Part shown: one piece after another, positions 11,829 through 23,071 of the stretch | Layout: every line of letters begins with the position of its first letter | Numbering within the stretch: the first letter of the stretch is position 1 | Source: Typha latifolia | Lineage: Eukaryota > Streptophyta > Magnoliopsida > Poales > Typhaceae | Reading direction: 5' to 3' | DNA length: 64,000 nt | Assembly: GCA_019914945.1 (NCBI GenBank) | Contig: CM034099.1 | Location: 23,152,704 to 23,216,703, forward strand | Made by a program: the position numbers and the translations under genes | Notes under the pieces: generated by a model | Told to the model about the DNA's origin: nothing | The model's input: only the letters and a program-made list of their open reading frames with translations | Database searches by the model: none

Positions 11829-14800
11829 TCAATCTGTATCGGCGTCTTTGATCTGCCCATGGCGACCACAATCAGCTGTAAATCCAGCAGAATCTGACAC
11901 AACAGCCTTTCCCTTCAAATCGGTGATGGCATCTCGCGCTTTAGACTGATCTTTCTGGTGCTGTAGAACTTTCAATTGGTTTTGCAGAAACTGGGAAGAC
12001 AAAAATTGAACCGTAAAGGTTGTTAAATGTGTTACAAGAATGCAGACTGAGAACAAGAAAATATTGAGGGTATAACATTCAATTTGAGCAGTTTAATAGG
12101 GCCAACTTCCATCAGGTCATAGTATCTCAATCATTTTTATTTCTTGTAACCAATAAGAGGCTTCCATTTAGCCGTCTATACAAGTTAATTACAAGGTTGG
12201 CATAAGTAAACAAAACTATATCCACAAGGTACTAGAAAGCATATCTTTATGTACTACGTTACGCAAAAGACAAGTCAGGTATTGAATGACGAAGCATATA
12301 TTTATAAGTTATAAATTGAATAGCAGTGGAAAATGCATTACCTCAATTTGACTGTGGATGAAACTTTGATGTGCCTTTAATAGTGAAAGTTGCAAGTCTG
12401 GATCACTACTGGAATTAGTAGCCTGAGAAGGCATAGATGCGGAATAGAATCCACTTATTGGTGAAGGTTGGTGTTGTAATTGTCCAGAAGATTCAGTAGA
12501 TTGCATGACCCCACTATTCAACGCCTCCCTTTGTGGAGCATTAATCTGAGGTTGCAAAGGATATCCTGAGGGCCTGGAAACAACAAGAAACCAGGATTAG
12601 CTAGACAGCTAGTAGCAGTTATTATGGATGAAAGTTGTGTGGTCTTGAAAATTCCCACGCATGCTGTCCATCCAAGTCACCAACTAAAGAAGATCTCTGT
12701 AGCGGGTACTAAGTATTTTAGTATGAGTATTCTGGCACAGCAGTGAATTATTGATGGTGGGTGCATCTGGGGGCCCAGCATGCAGGGCAATGAACCAAGA
12801 AACACAAATAAAGGCGATATAAGTCCACTGCAGAAAAGTTACCTAGTAGAGAGGCATAGACAAATTAATCTTAACCATGGATGCTGCAAAATGTAGCCTT
12901 CTTTCAAATTGTATGGATGCCAGTTCAGCGGCCTACTCCATTTGTATATTATAGATTCAGCTGAAGACATTTAACTTGATAACTGTCCCCAACGTTGAAC
13001 CAAACTTTTAGGAAGAGTCAAGACAAAATTCAATCTCTTATCCAGTATGAGAAGTTACTCAACCTCCAATATGATAATAGTTTACTCAGTACCAGGAAAA
13101 TTGCATAAAAGCTGTCATGCAGCATCTTTGGAATCTCCTGATTCCTACATGTTTCCTAAGTCTAAATTGCTTTGAGGTCTAGCAGCATACCAGTTTCCAA
13201 TTCAGGCACCTAACATAAATCATTTATTCAGCACCACAATATATGCCATGTATTTGACTCTATCCAGTTGCAATGAGACACTGTTCTACGCCTAGATGCA
13301 AAAGTTCACATAAGAGATGGGCATGCTAGAACAAACTCAATCTATCGGGCCTCTTTTTTCAACATCCAATATTCTACATAAAAAGTAGCCGCCACTAGTG
13401 TGTGGCAATCTCAGAAAGGTAGGACACAATATAATTATCTAAATGGATTAAAAGCAAATATGCATACCGATAGTATGTGTTTGCTGAAGGATGAACAAAT
13501 GATTTCTCATATATTGAAGCAGCCAAGGCAGCAGCATGAAGCTTTGCCTGGTGTGGGCTTAATTTGTCACCTGCTGTACCACCGTTGGAACCCTGAGTGG
13601 ATGTGCCTGCCGCTGCTGATCCTGACAATGTTAGGTAGAATGTTAGTGTCTAAGCTAAATGGCAATACCAGTGAAATTAACCACATAAAAGACTGAAAAC
13701 TCCTCCAACAGAAACATATTTTCCAACAAAATGAAGTATTAAAGTAAAACAAGTTGCTTTCTTTTTCTTTTTTTTCCCTGGAAATCTGTACAGATACATT
13801 CCGTAGTGAAATTCACACAATAAACATAGAAATCTACAGAAATACCAGCTGAAATGCAATAGGTACAAAGATATATCTCATGTTCCCAGATAAAGTATAA
13901 TTTTCTTTGCTGATTTCAACTAAAATTCATCAAAGAGAACTTCGTCCGACTACTTGAACATTTAGCCCCCATTTGTTTCAAGATTACCTTTTCCCTATTC
14001 TAGATTAGGCCATTAGGGAACATTATTCTAGATTAGAAAAGAAATAGAAATATCAGATTATCCCTACTCTAGATTCAAAATACTATTCAATTATTTGGCG
14101 CATAAGCCTAAGTACAAATTTACTCTTGGCTTGACTAAAGTTACTTTAAAAATCATCTCTCCTCTATCCTATCATCCACCTACCTCCCAAACCAAAAGTT
14201 CCTAATTAATTTTTCCGTCCATTTTTTTCACGTCTCTCCTACCACTCATCTATCTCATTACATATTAATAAGTACGCATTGCATACTCTAAAATAAATGA
14301 GAACATTTTAATTTAAATTTATATATCAAATCAAGCACATTTGAGCCAATTTTCACTTATTTATATTTCATCCCAACTTTATATCATATCAAAAATAAGT
14401 ATTATACCATTATGCTAGATTATAAGTAAATATTAAAATACCCTACTCTAGATTAGAGGTACAATTTTAGGAGTAAGGATCTAAATAGCTATACTAGATT
14501 TTTCCTTGATCTCAAAACAAATGAGGCCCTAAATATTGACTCCATTTTTAGTTAATAAGATATTGGCAAAAAGAAAGAGCAATAAGACAATCTAGACATT
14601 CTTCTAAATGTGTTGTAATACTAAGTACACAAGCATAATTTGGATAAACAGGGTAGTTGCTTTAAAATAGACCACATCCTTTCTTTATGTGCTTAATCAC
14701 CTCTAAAAGGAAACTTTGTCCTGTACATTAAGATGCGTGGTATTTCCAAGGAGAAAAAGGAATGAAAGTAGCAAGTTCCTTTCTTCTTTCTTTTCAATTA

Positions 14801-17800
14801 TATTATATGCTAGTTCATTTAAATCAACAGCAATGGACCTTGCTATACGAATTTCTAAAACACGATTGAGGGATCTGAAGTAATGCAGCATTCCAGGTGG
14901 ATCTCTGGAGCGAAATACAATTATGCTGAAAAGAGGAGACATGAGAGTATATGATCAGTGACCACGATGGTGTTGGGTTACACATGCTACTACTGAAAGT
15001 CAAACTCACTACAAGAAAAAGATGGAGAAAGATATATTTAACAGTTTACAGATGATGCTCTAGAATAGGTACATGGAACGGCTGTTCATTCCATGAAGAA
15101 GGTGCCAATGGCTGAATCTGCCCAAATATTAGTAAATATCAAGATTTTAAAAGACTGTAGGTGGTAGACTGGCAAACAAGGGATCATATAGTGCCTAGGT
15201 GCTAGGCGCTATATACGATTTAAACAATATACTAATGCATTCTTGTTAAGAACTATAAAAAACTATTACAATCTACTAATATTCATCAACATGTATAATA
15301 AATTTTAAATTTCAGAGTCAATCTACATATTAAAATATAATATGAGATACTAAGGTGGTCACCTAGGTGGGACTTAAGTGGAGCCTATATTCTATTTAAA
15401 GCGGGAGCCCGAAAGTTATGGCAGATCTTTTCTAGAATAATAGTAAATTGCGGGATGCTGGGCTAGGGAGGCTTGACCTGCTTTGCTATGCTGGGGCTTT
15501 AGGTTTAGCTTACCCCTCCAACACCTTCTAGAAAGTGGAAAAATACATAACTCAAACGGCTGCACTATGTCCACCCAAAAGGCATGATAACCTCCTTTGC
15601 AACTTCGCAGATTCTTAAACTTCCAAAGTATAGTTTATTGCATGCATTGAGCTATGCAATCATGAATTATATTTTTTAAAAAGAAAAGAAAAGGCAAGAG
15701 CACAGAAATCTCACCAGGCTGATGAGATTCTGATGGAACCCCATGCTGCCTCCCAGAACCAGTAGGGCCACTTTCAGGGGGGACAACCAAAGCTCTGCAT
15801 GTAGGGCAAGTATGTTGGCGCTCTAACCACGATCGCAGACAATGTACATGAAAAAGGTGTCCACATAGCAACTTTTTGGCAGTCACCATCTCCTCACGAC
15901 ATATAATACATGTTGCATCACTTCTGTATAAATAGGTAAAAGCATTTGATACCACAATATTATAATTTCTGGGTTGAATAAATAATGAAATTCAAGTAAA
16001 GAGCCTACACATTGAGCTCCTCGGAAGTTGCATCTGGGAAGCGTTCATTCATATTTGAAGTGATCTTGCGGTAGCGAACATAATCAGCAATGCGAACTCT
16101 GAAATTACGGAATGTTTCATAGAACTCGCGGATCAAGTGCAGCGGGAGACCATAGTTCCTAATATCAATATCCGAGAAACACTTAAAAACTTAAATTCTC
16201 CATATTTTATCTTATGAACCGCAAGCTGCAACTAATTCCCACATAAACTTTTAATAAAGATAACTAGGATAGAAAACATAAAAACACAGCAGTTGCTAAG
16301 TAGAAAAAAAAAGATCATTTTAGTAGTGCATGTGTACATAACTATGAAAGATGAACCGTGCAAATATTTCCAATAACTCATATAGAGTCCAAAACTAAGT
16401 TCTGGACAATTCAGTCAAATGGATCAGACATTATTCTCTCCATACAATTGCACTAAAGTAATCAGATCCAAGCTGTTGAACATAACCGACTGCTATGCCC
16501 AGCAACTCTACCCTTTAAAATGAAGGAGTCAGACACTTAAATGTAGAATATGAACTTACTTAATTTGGAAATGCCTAAGAGAAACAACAGAGCCGTATCC
16601 ACAAAGAATGAGCCAGCTGCTTCTAACAATCCCAATTCTCTCTTTCTAGGAAGACACACGCTCTAACATGCACAAGCATATAGGCAACTAGGCATATTGA
16701 ACTTTTGCCAAGTTCTATGGAATGACATTAAAAAAGACAGAAAAGAAGTACAGTCGGAGACATTTCTCAGTAGTTTCATCTAAGTAATATAATCTTAAGT
16801 CTTAACATGCGCGTACCAACTTTAGTGTCTCATATGTTTTCTTCTCATTTATGTCCTGTCAAGTGTAAAAAGTGATTTTTTTTAATAGAAATAAGCATGT
16901 TGCACATTAGCATGTGCAATTGGTAATGATACCACCTAACATAAGATATTTTTTCAACTTTGAGCATCAAAATAGTGTCCCTGTGAGTTTTCTAGGTCAA
17001 GTGTCAGACACTTCAGGAACTGACGAAACAGCCTCAATAACAAGTTTGCTAATTGTCTACATGTAAGTCGTGCGCTAAGTATCAAAACAGAGAGTCTAGG
17101 AAATGCTGATGACAAATGATACACATTTTAACCACATGCACAATTCTGAGCCACTTGTAGTACCAAGTAATTCCTAAATAGCAAAATTTCTAGACCAAAC
17201 ATCCATTATGTGTAAATATTATTTTTTATGAAATAAAACAATAGGAGTATGGTATGCATGCATAACAGTTTGGCCTATAATCATGTTCTTATGATTAAAA
17301 GCAGATAAGCAGTATATTGACCCACAACAGCAGTACTTCTGACAGCCTTCACTAACTAGAACTAAGCTGAGAAGGAACAAGAACTAATATAAGGAATACA
17401 TATAACCAGCTTTGATCAAATTAGTTACACACAATGCAACATAGTATATTGCGTTATTAAACAAAGGCATAAGATACTTACAGAAAGATTACTATGAAAA
17501 AGAATATGTAAAGAGACAGGTGCAGAAGGTCACGGACAAGCTCCAGATAGAATGTATAAACAGCCTTTTTCTCCCATTGCCCTTCCATTAGCATGTCGGT
17601 CACGTAGAAAACATACTTCACAAATGTGAACACTGTGGTTGTTGCTAGTATTGTATATCTGAGATGAGATTATCTAATCACATTACATATCAAGACCAAA
17701 AATATATAACCTATTTGAAGGAAATCTAAAAGTTATTTAAATGCAAGTGTAAGTTCGTGGCAAAAGTTTCTGGCAATATTGCTGCAGGAATATGGATGTA

Positions 17801-19201
17801 AATAAGAATTCCTAAAGATTGAAAATGGTAGAATCAATCTCTATTTCTTCCTAGTGAAAATTTTACATTATAGACATGTTGATATACGAGTAAAAAAGAA
17901 ATCCATAATCCAAAGTTCACAGAGGGTCAAAAGAACAAAACCGACAAATCAAGAAGTAAGCTCTTAACCAAAGTATTATCTACCCTGCTAAAGATTTTTA
18001 CATGCATAACTCCATTGAACATAGCTTGCTAAAAAAAATGAGATGGTATTCCCTTCGTTCCATAGGTTCAGGTCAAAGCACAATTTCTTTTTCTAAAGAC
18101 AACTTTGCAAATCCTATTCCATTCAACACTCCTATTTAAGGTCATTTGCAGTGATAGGAAAATCGGAAAATAATGTTGTTGTACGATATGAATTTATTTT
18201 AGGCTGTTTGATTACTTATTATTCCTACCTTGTTTTTCATTAATCAGGTATCAGGATCATATTTTACTACATGGTTCTATCAGTCTAACAAACTCTGGCT
18301 TTTTGTACAAGACACAAATAACTTCTTATATGGACCAAAGTATGTACTTGGTGTCAAAGGAGGAGGATGGAGGCAGAAGGCCCAAAGGCGGACCTAGGTT
18401 ACAAAGTAAACTGTAAATTGGCCCTCATATATTATCAAGTTTGGCCATTCGGAACCACCAATCATCCTCTTTATCAGATCTAAACCTTGCATTCTTTACA
18501 TGTAACCATCTCAAAATAGATTTTTTAATGTTTTGTCACCTCAATCACTGCTTAACAGTTTTTAATTCTATGAAGGCATGAGTTTTAATGCACAAATGCC
18601 AGCAACCATCACATTAATGCACAATGACATCAAACTTTTGCTATAAATTCTAAACCAATTAACGGACTTACTCAAATGAAAAGAAGAGGTCAATTGATGC
18701 CTGTCGCGTGTGCATGAGAGTCTTCAAGTAACTGGACAGGAAAAGACAATCGATGACGAGAAGGAAACCCATGAAAGAAACAATCCGCATGTGAGACAGC
18801 ATAGGAACAGATGGGGTTGTCTCGATATATTCGACTCTCTTCTGAGCCAACCAATGTAAGGCTTTAATCAATAGAAGAGCAGTTACCATAGGAAGAAAAG
18901 TGACTGAGAAGTCTTGCCGGAATATAGTGAGAGCAAAAAGGATTTCCATGACCTCTCTCCAAGATTGTTCATTAAGCCTTTCAACTTCTGCTTCTCTAAG
19001 AGAACCAAGAAACAAACGTTTGACTAACTGCCAGATTATGCACATGAGGACCAGTCCCATGTTCAACAGAAGCACAATGCAGATCTTGGAAGTTGAGAGG
19101 TACACCATGGCAGGATAAAACTGCCCTCTGCTGCTGAATGCATAATAAATTGCGGCAATGGTGGCTAAGAAGCTAAACCCTGCATATGTTTGGAGCTTCA
19201 T
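11829..19201 (-). CDS. HRD1: ERAD E3 ubiquitin ligase HRD1
   Basis: Seven coding exons on the minus strand: 19201-18672, 17658-17482, 16158-16009, 15923-15715, 13621-13468, 12573-12342, 11990-11829. They total 1614 bases and 537 residues, and the phases close. HRD1 is the multi-pass ER-membrane RING ligase that ubiquitinates misfolded proteins drawn back from the ER lumen or membrane. Seen here: residues 1 to about 270 hold several hydrophobic spans, starting MKLQTYAGFSFLATIAAIYY. The RING-H2 has ligands C291, C294, C306, H308, H311, C314, C325 and C328 and is followed by CRALVVPPES. A low-complexity Ala/Ser/Gln tail contains SIYEKSFVHPSAN, as in plant HRD1. The end is a Gln/Lys-rich coiled stretch. 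The donor after exon 3 is GTAGGC; the nearby GTGTAG would break the frame. A leader intron upstream of 19201 is likely but not placed. Confidence 0.95.
13963..14531. mobile_element. Terminal-inverted-repeat element (MITE-like) in HRD1 intron 4
   Basis: The ends are imperfect inverted repeats of about 25 bases: TAGCCCCCATTTGTTTCAAG on the left, and on the right the reverse complement reads TAGGGCCTCATTTGTTTTGA. The interior is AT-rich, non-coding, and repeats CTAGATTA-like motifs near both ends, as in non-autonomous hAT elements. A clean target-site duplication was not found, so the superfamily is uncertain. Confidence 0.65.
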
Positions 19202-19967
19202 CGTCTAAAAGGAAAGCTTCAACGATCAATTCTTCCTTCTTCGATTGCTAGCGGACCCAAATTATTGTCAAACTACAAACAACATCAATCTTTCACCTGA
19301 AACAAATAAAATGACATAGCCATAAGCATCAAGATATATTTCCTACGGAGAACAGACCAGAACTATGAATCCTATCGATTTTGTCTTTATAAGCATCATT
19401 TCTCTTGCAAGCCATGAGCTCCTCATATGCCCTATGTCAAACTTAACTACAATATATACACAAGAACCCAAATTAAAGAAAACGGCCCTCACAATCCATA
19501 TACCTAACCCAGACCCAAGAAAAGATTCGACCTTTATAATCAAAACTTGAGAACATCATCTAAAAAGAATCAGGAAAAAGGAGTGAGAGATCACGAAAAC
19601 AAGGAGAAAAAGTTCAATAAGAAAAATTCAATTAGGTGGAAGAAGGAAGTGACTGAAATGGATCAAATCGAATGGGAAGATCATTTCGAACCTGAGACTA
19701 GGGTTCAAATCTCCTGGGGGAGAAGGAGAGAGAGGACCCAGAGCTCCGCGAGAGGAAGGAAGAGAACAAAAATAGAGAGAGAATTAAATTGGAATATGAG
19801 ATGAAAGTCGAACCAGGTCTGGCTGCTTCGTGTCACAGCGAATCATCTGCGGACTCGTGTCATCTTTATGGACTTGACCAAATTTGAACCTGTGAGACTG
19901 GACTTGTGTCACAGGATCGACTCAGCCACCGAGCCAAACTTCCGATTAGATTTTGATTAGATACGGA

Positions 19968-20095
19968 GACCTTGGAGAAGACGAAGCAGCATCTCTTTGG
20001 CGCCAACACAGACCCCATTTAGCTGTGTTTCCGCCATGGACGTAACGATCTAAGATAAAATCTCAACAGAAATTAGAGCAAGATTTAGGGGGACA
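19968..20095 (-). pseudogene. Degenerate copy of FAX1 exon 1 and leader
   Basis: Read on the minus strand this stretch aligns with the leader and first codons of the FAX1 gene at about 27708-27800. Both have GAGATTTTATC, then TAGATCG, then an ATG (here at 20037-20035). The shared text goes on with ACACAG or GCACAG, GGCGCCAAAGAG and GCTTCGT. Small insertions shift the frame, which hits a stop after 26 codons, so the plastid targeting sequence is not preserved. Similarity fades beyond both ends, and no further FAX1 exons are seen nearby. It looks like a partial duplication that has decayed. Confidence 0.75.
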
Positions 20096-20318
20096 TTGGA
20101 AGGAGAGAGGGTGAAGAACTTGGGCCCAATAGGCCCACTCCAACTGCCAATGATGGGCCTAGTCCAAGTTCTTTTCCCCTCTCATATGCATAGTTGCTTA
20201 TTTATGAATTAGGTTTTGTTTTAAATATATTTTACAATCAACTAATTACTTGTCAACATTTTGATTAAATTTTGTGTAAGTTATGTCACGTGATAAGTTA
20301 TGACCGAAAGATCGATAA

Positions 20319-20321
<3 letters not shown>

Positions 20322-20361
<40 letters not shown>
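20322..20361. repeat. (AT)n microsatellite
   Basis: About 20 uninterrupted TA units. Confidence 0.97.
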
Positions 20362-20365
<4 letters not shown>

Positions 20366-20844
20366 TAACATATTATTCATATTTTAGTAATTAAACATAA
20401 ATTTTTAGATAAGCTTATTTAAAGTAATTATTACGTTTTATAACTTAATAATAAAATGTGAGTAAAATTATAGATAATTTATATTTAAGATATGCATATA
20501 AAATTATTCTTAAAAATATATATCATATATATTAACCAACACGGCTTTAAATCTCTTGAGCTCAACCCATATGGAATTAAGAACTAACTAACAAAAACTG
20601 CAATTATCAAAAGAAATAACCAAAATATCTCTCTTCTATATCATTAGCTTTTAGTGAGTGTAAGATTATAACTTAATTAATCAATGAAAGTTAAATGTAT
20701 ACATAGATGACTGTGATGGTCGAAAAGTGTGCTGTAGAAGATAAAATATAGTGTTCTAAATAAATTTTCTTGATGACATAAAGCCTCCTGAAACAGTACT
20801 CCTTTTTATAAACATAATAAGAGGTGAATAATTTAAAAAAAAAA

Positions 20845-21695
20845 GAGTTAAAATTTCAATTCAACCAGATAAATAGAAGCCTGATACATACAAGAAGAGG
20901 AAAAATATTTTGAATAAACCTCACAACTTGGCAAAAAACTCAACAACACAACAGAACAGATATATGTTTAATTAGAGGGCGAAAACATATAAAGCTGACC
21001 ACAAATTACTATTGATAAAATTAACGAAAAATAGAGCATAAATACTATTCATGAAGATATAATTGGCAATGGCTCTTATTATAAATAATAGAAAAGGAAA
21101 ATTTTCTCTTAAGTTAGTAGAGTTCCAATGATCATATAATAATGAAAGCTAGAGTCGAATTTGGAGCACAAGCATTGTGATCAGTCAGAATGCTGCTGCT
21201 GCAATGGACTGACTACAAACATAATAAGGGACGAATGATTAAGTAAGTTAAAACTTCAATTCAATCGAATAAATACAAGTTTGATACATATAAAAAGAGG
21301 AGATATATTTTAAATAAGCTTCAACAAGTCAGCGAAACCTCAACAGCCCAATCGAACAGCACATAATCAAACTCAAAAAGGTTAAACAAGTTAGAGAAAC
21401 CTCAACAGCCCAACCGAATAGCACATAATCAAACTCAAAAGGTTAACAAGTTAGCGAAATCTCAACAGCCAACCGAACAGCACATAATCAAACTCAAAAG
21501 ACTGAACACAAATTACTATTGACAGAAATGATGGAAAAACAATTGGCAATTGCTCTTATTACAAATGAGAAAAAAGAAATTTTCCTCTTAATTTAGTGGT
21601 CTGAGACGAAGTTAGTAGAGTTCTGGTGATCTTATCAATGAAACCTAGAGTCAAATTTGGAGCACAAGCTGTGAGAATGCTGCTGCTGCAATGGA
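20845..21695. repeat. Two diverged copies of a segment, one with an inner tandem array
   Basis: The segment from about 20845 to 21215 recurs at about 21245-21695. Shared blocks in the same order are: AAAATTTCAATTCAA or AAAACTTCAATTCAA, TGATACATA followed by AAGAGG, ACACAAATTACTATTGA or its close variant, AATTTGGAGCACAAGC, and GAATGCTGCTGCTGCAATGG. The second copy is longer because it holds a three-unit tandem array. This is a local duplication with no transposon ends visible. Confidence 0.8.
21323..21500. repeat. Three-unit tandem repeat of about 59 bases
   Basis: Three units in a row each contain AACAAGT, GAAAcCTCAACAGCC, CGAA.AGCACATAATCAAA and CTCAAAA, and differ at only a few positions. 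The units run at about 21323-21381, 21382-21440 and 21441-21500. Confidence 0.9.
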
Positions 21696-22411
21696 ATATT
21701 ACGTTCTTCCACGAGGACACGTTTCTGTTCTACTCCGTATACAATTATTTCAGAGAAGAAGACTTCTCCAGTGTTTCTGATAGCCAAATTCTTCTACCAC
21801 TGTAATACCTGGAAGTCGAAAGGTTAATCGATTAAAATCATTATTTTTAACTGTAGAAATGAATCTTTCTGGTAAACAAAGAAGAAAACTATTTAATTCT
21901 CTTTATCATCTAGTTTAGAATGCAGGTATCAGATGAAACAACCTTAAATATGCAGAGAATATAAAATAAAAAAAACTACATATTTGTAGAGAAGAAAAAG
22001 GAAACTTGAACTACAAAATCTGAGCTTTTCTTCAATGGGAGTTACTTTTGAAACACTGTCCATAGAGAAAGTTATCTAAATCATAAAAGTGCTCTGGAGC
22101 AGAGAACCCAAAAGGCATATTTACCTGAGACTGCTGCACCAATAGTAATGTTTCTCCATCACATAAGTTTTCTCAATTATAAAGAAGATCCAGAAGATCT
22201 TATTACCAGTGGATTTAAACTAACTTCACTTACCCTACCAATTTTTATATATATATAATTTCTCCACAAATATCAGTTGGTTAAAATGACCATAAAAAAA
22301 ATTTCATGCAGAAGCAGTGAAAAGGATCTACTAGTAACCTACTATTGAAGGTAATCAAGCATCCATATTACCTCAAAAAAGGCACCAAGAATCCCAAGGG
22401 GCAGTGCCATC

Positions 22412-23071
22412 TCAACCACAAAGTATAAACTTGCAAGCAGGAAACACCAACCCAGTGAACCCAAGCAGCGCCATTGTAATGAGGTTCTCTGAGCACCACC
22501 GCAGCGGCCGCCATTTAATCTCCACGCTCGAGCTCTTCATCCTCTTTGTCGCAACCTGCGGTTCCTTCGACAAGTCAAAGCTCGCTCCTTTCATCCTCAA
22601 CTCCATGATGCACCTCGCAAGCGCCCGCCCCTCTCCTCTCTCCCTTTGTAGCCTCCTCTCCACCTTCCAATACCTGCAGATCCCCATTTGCACCGCGCAG
22701 ACCAGGACGAGGGAGGTCGCTAGGGAGAGGCTCGACGGGACCCACCAGTTCTTGCACGCGCGCCGCTCGTGCTCGACGACGGAGGCGGCGAAGAGGAGGG
22801 TGAGGAAGATGCCGTGGAAGGCGAAGAAGAGACAGCAGAGCTGGAAAGCCTCGCCCTTGATGCGGTCCATGCGGGACTCTAAGGCGGCGGTGCGGCGACC
22901 GTGGAGGTCTTCCTCTCGTTGCCAGAGTTTGAGGAGGAGGAGGTGGCCGGGGCTCTCGGAGATTTCTGTGAGCGGGTGGTGGGCGATAGCGGCGAAGGCC
23001 GAACTAGCGAAGTTTGAGCTTTCACCGTCGGTGGGGATTTCTACGACGTGGGTATCTCTTGATTCCGCCAT
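22412..23071 (-). CDS. Intron-free plant membrane protein, unknown function
   Basis: A single open frame of 219 residues on the minus strand, GC-rich against AT-rich flanks. I do not recognise a named family. The soluble N-terminus (1-70) contains MAESRDTHVVEIPTDGESS and a charged LWQREEDLHGRR stretch. Three hydrophobic spans follow, near 76-97, 112-131 and 196-214, with an Arg/Glu-rich loop (133-160) between the second and third. The chosen start is the ATG at 23071, giving MAESRD; a frame extension to 23107 adds 12 residues and is possible. The long open frame on the opposite strand (22404-23327) is best read as a shadow: its product is Arg/Ser/Trp-rich and has no plausible folds. Coding status is likely; function is open. 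Confidence 0.75.
   Translation of the reverse strand: MAESRDTHVVEIPTDGESSNFASSAFAAIAHHPLTEISESPGHLLLLKLWQREEDLHGRRTAALESRMDRIKGEAFQLCCLFFAFHGIFLTLLFAASVVEHERRACKNWWVPSSLSLATSLVLVCAVQMGICRYWKVERRLQRERGEGRALARCIMELRMKGASFDLSKEPQVATKRMKSSSVEIKWRPLRWCSENLITMALLGFTGLVFPACKFILCG

Larger units (their letters stand above)
19202..22411. other. HRD1 5' region and repeat-rich spacer
   Basis: The HRD1 leader and promoter lie at about 19202-19950, including a purine-rich block at 19540-19800. The broken FAX1 exon copy, an (AT)n run and two related repeat blocks follow; these have separate entries. The end of this stretch should carry the 3' UTR of the membrane-protein gene, on the minus strand. No further coding exon is supported. 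Confidence 0.6.

Noticed and set aside
16001..16010. GTGTAG at 16010 (minus strand) as the HRD1 exon 3 donor
   Set aside because: It would put the RING exon out of frame. GTAGGC two bases further keeps ELN-V-SDATC.
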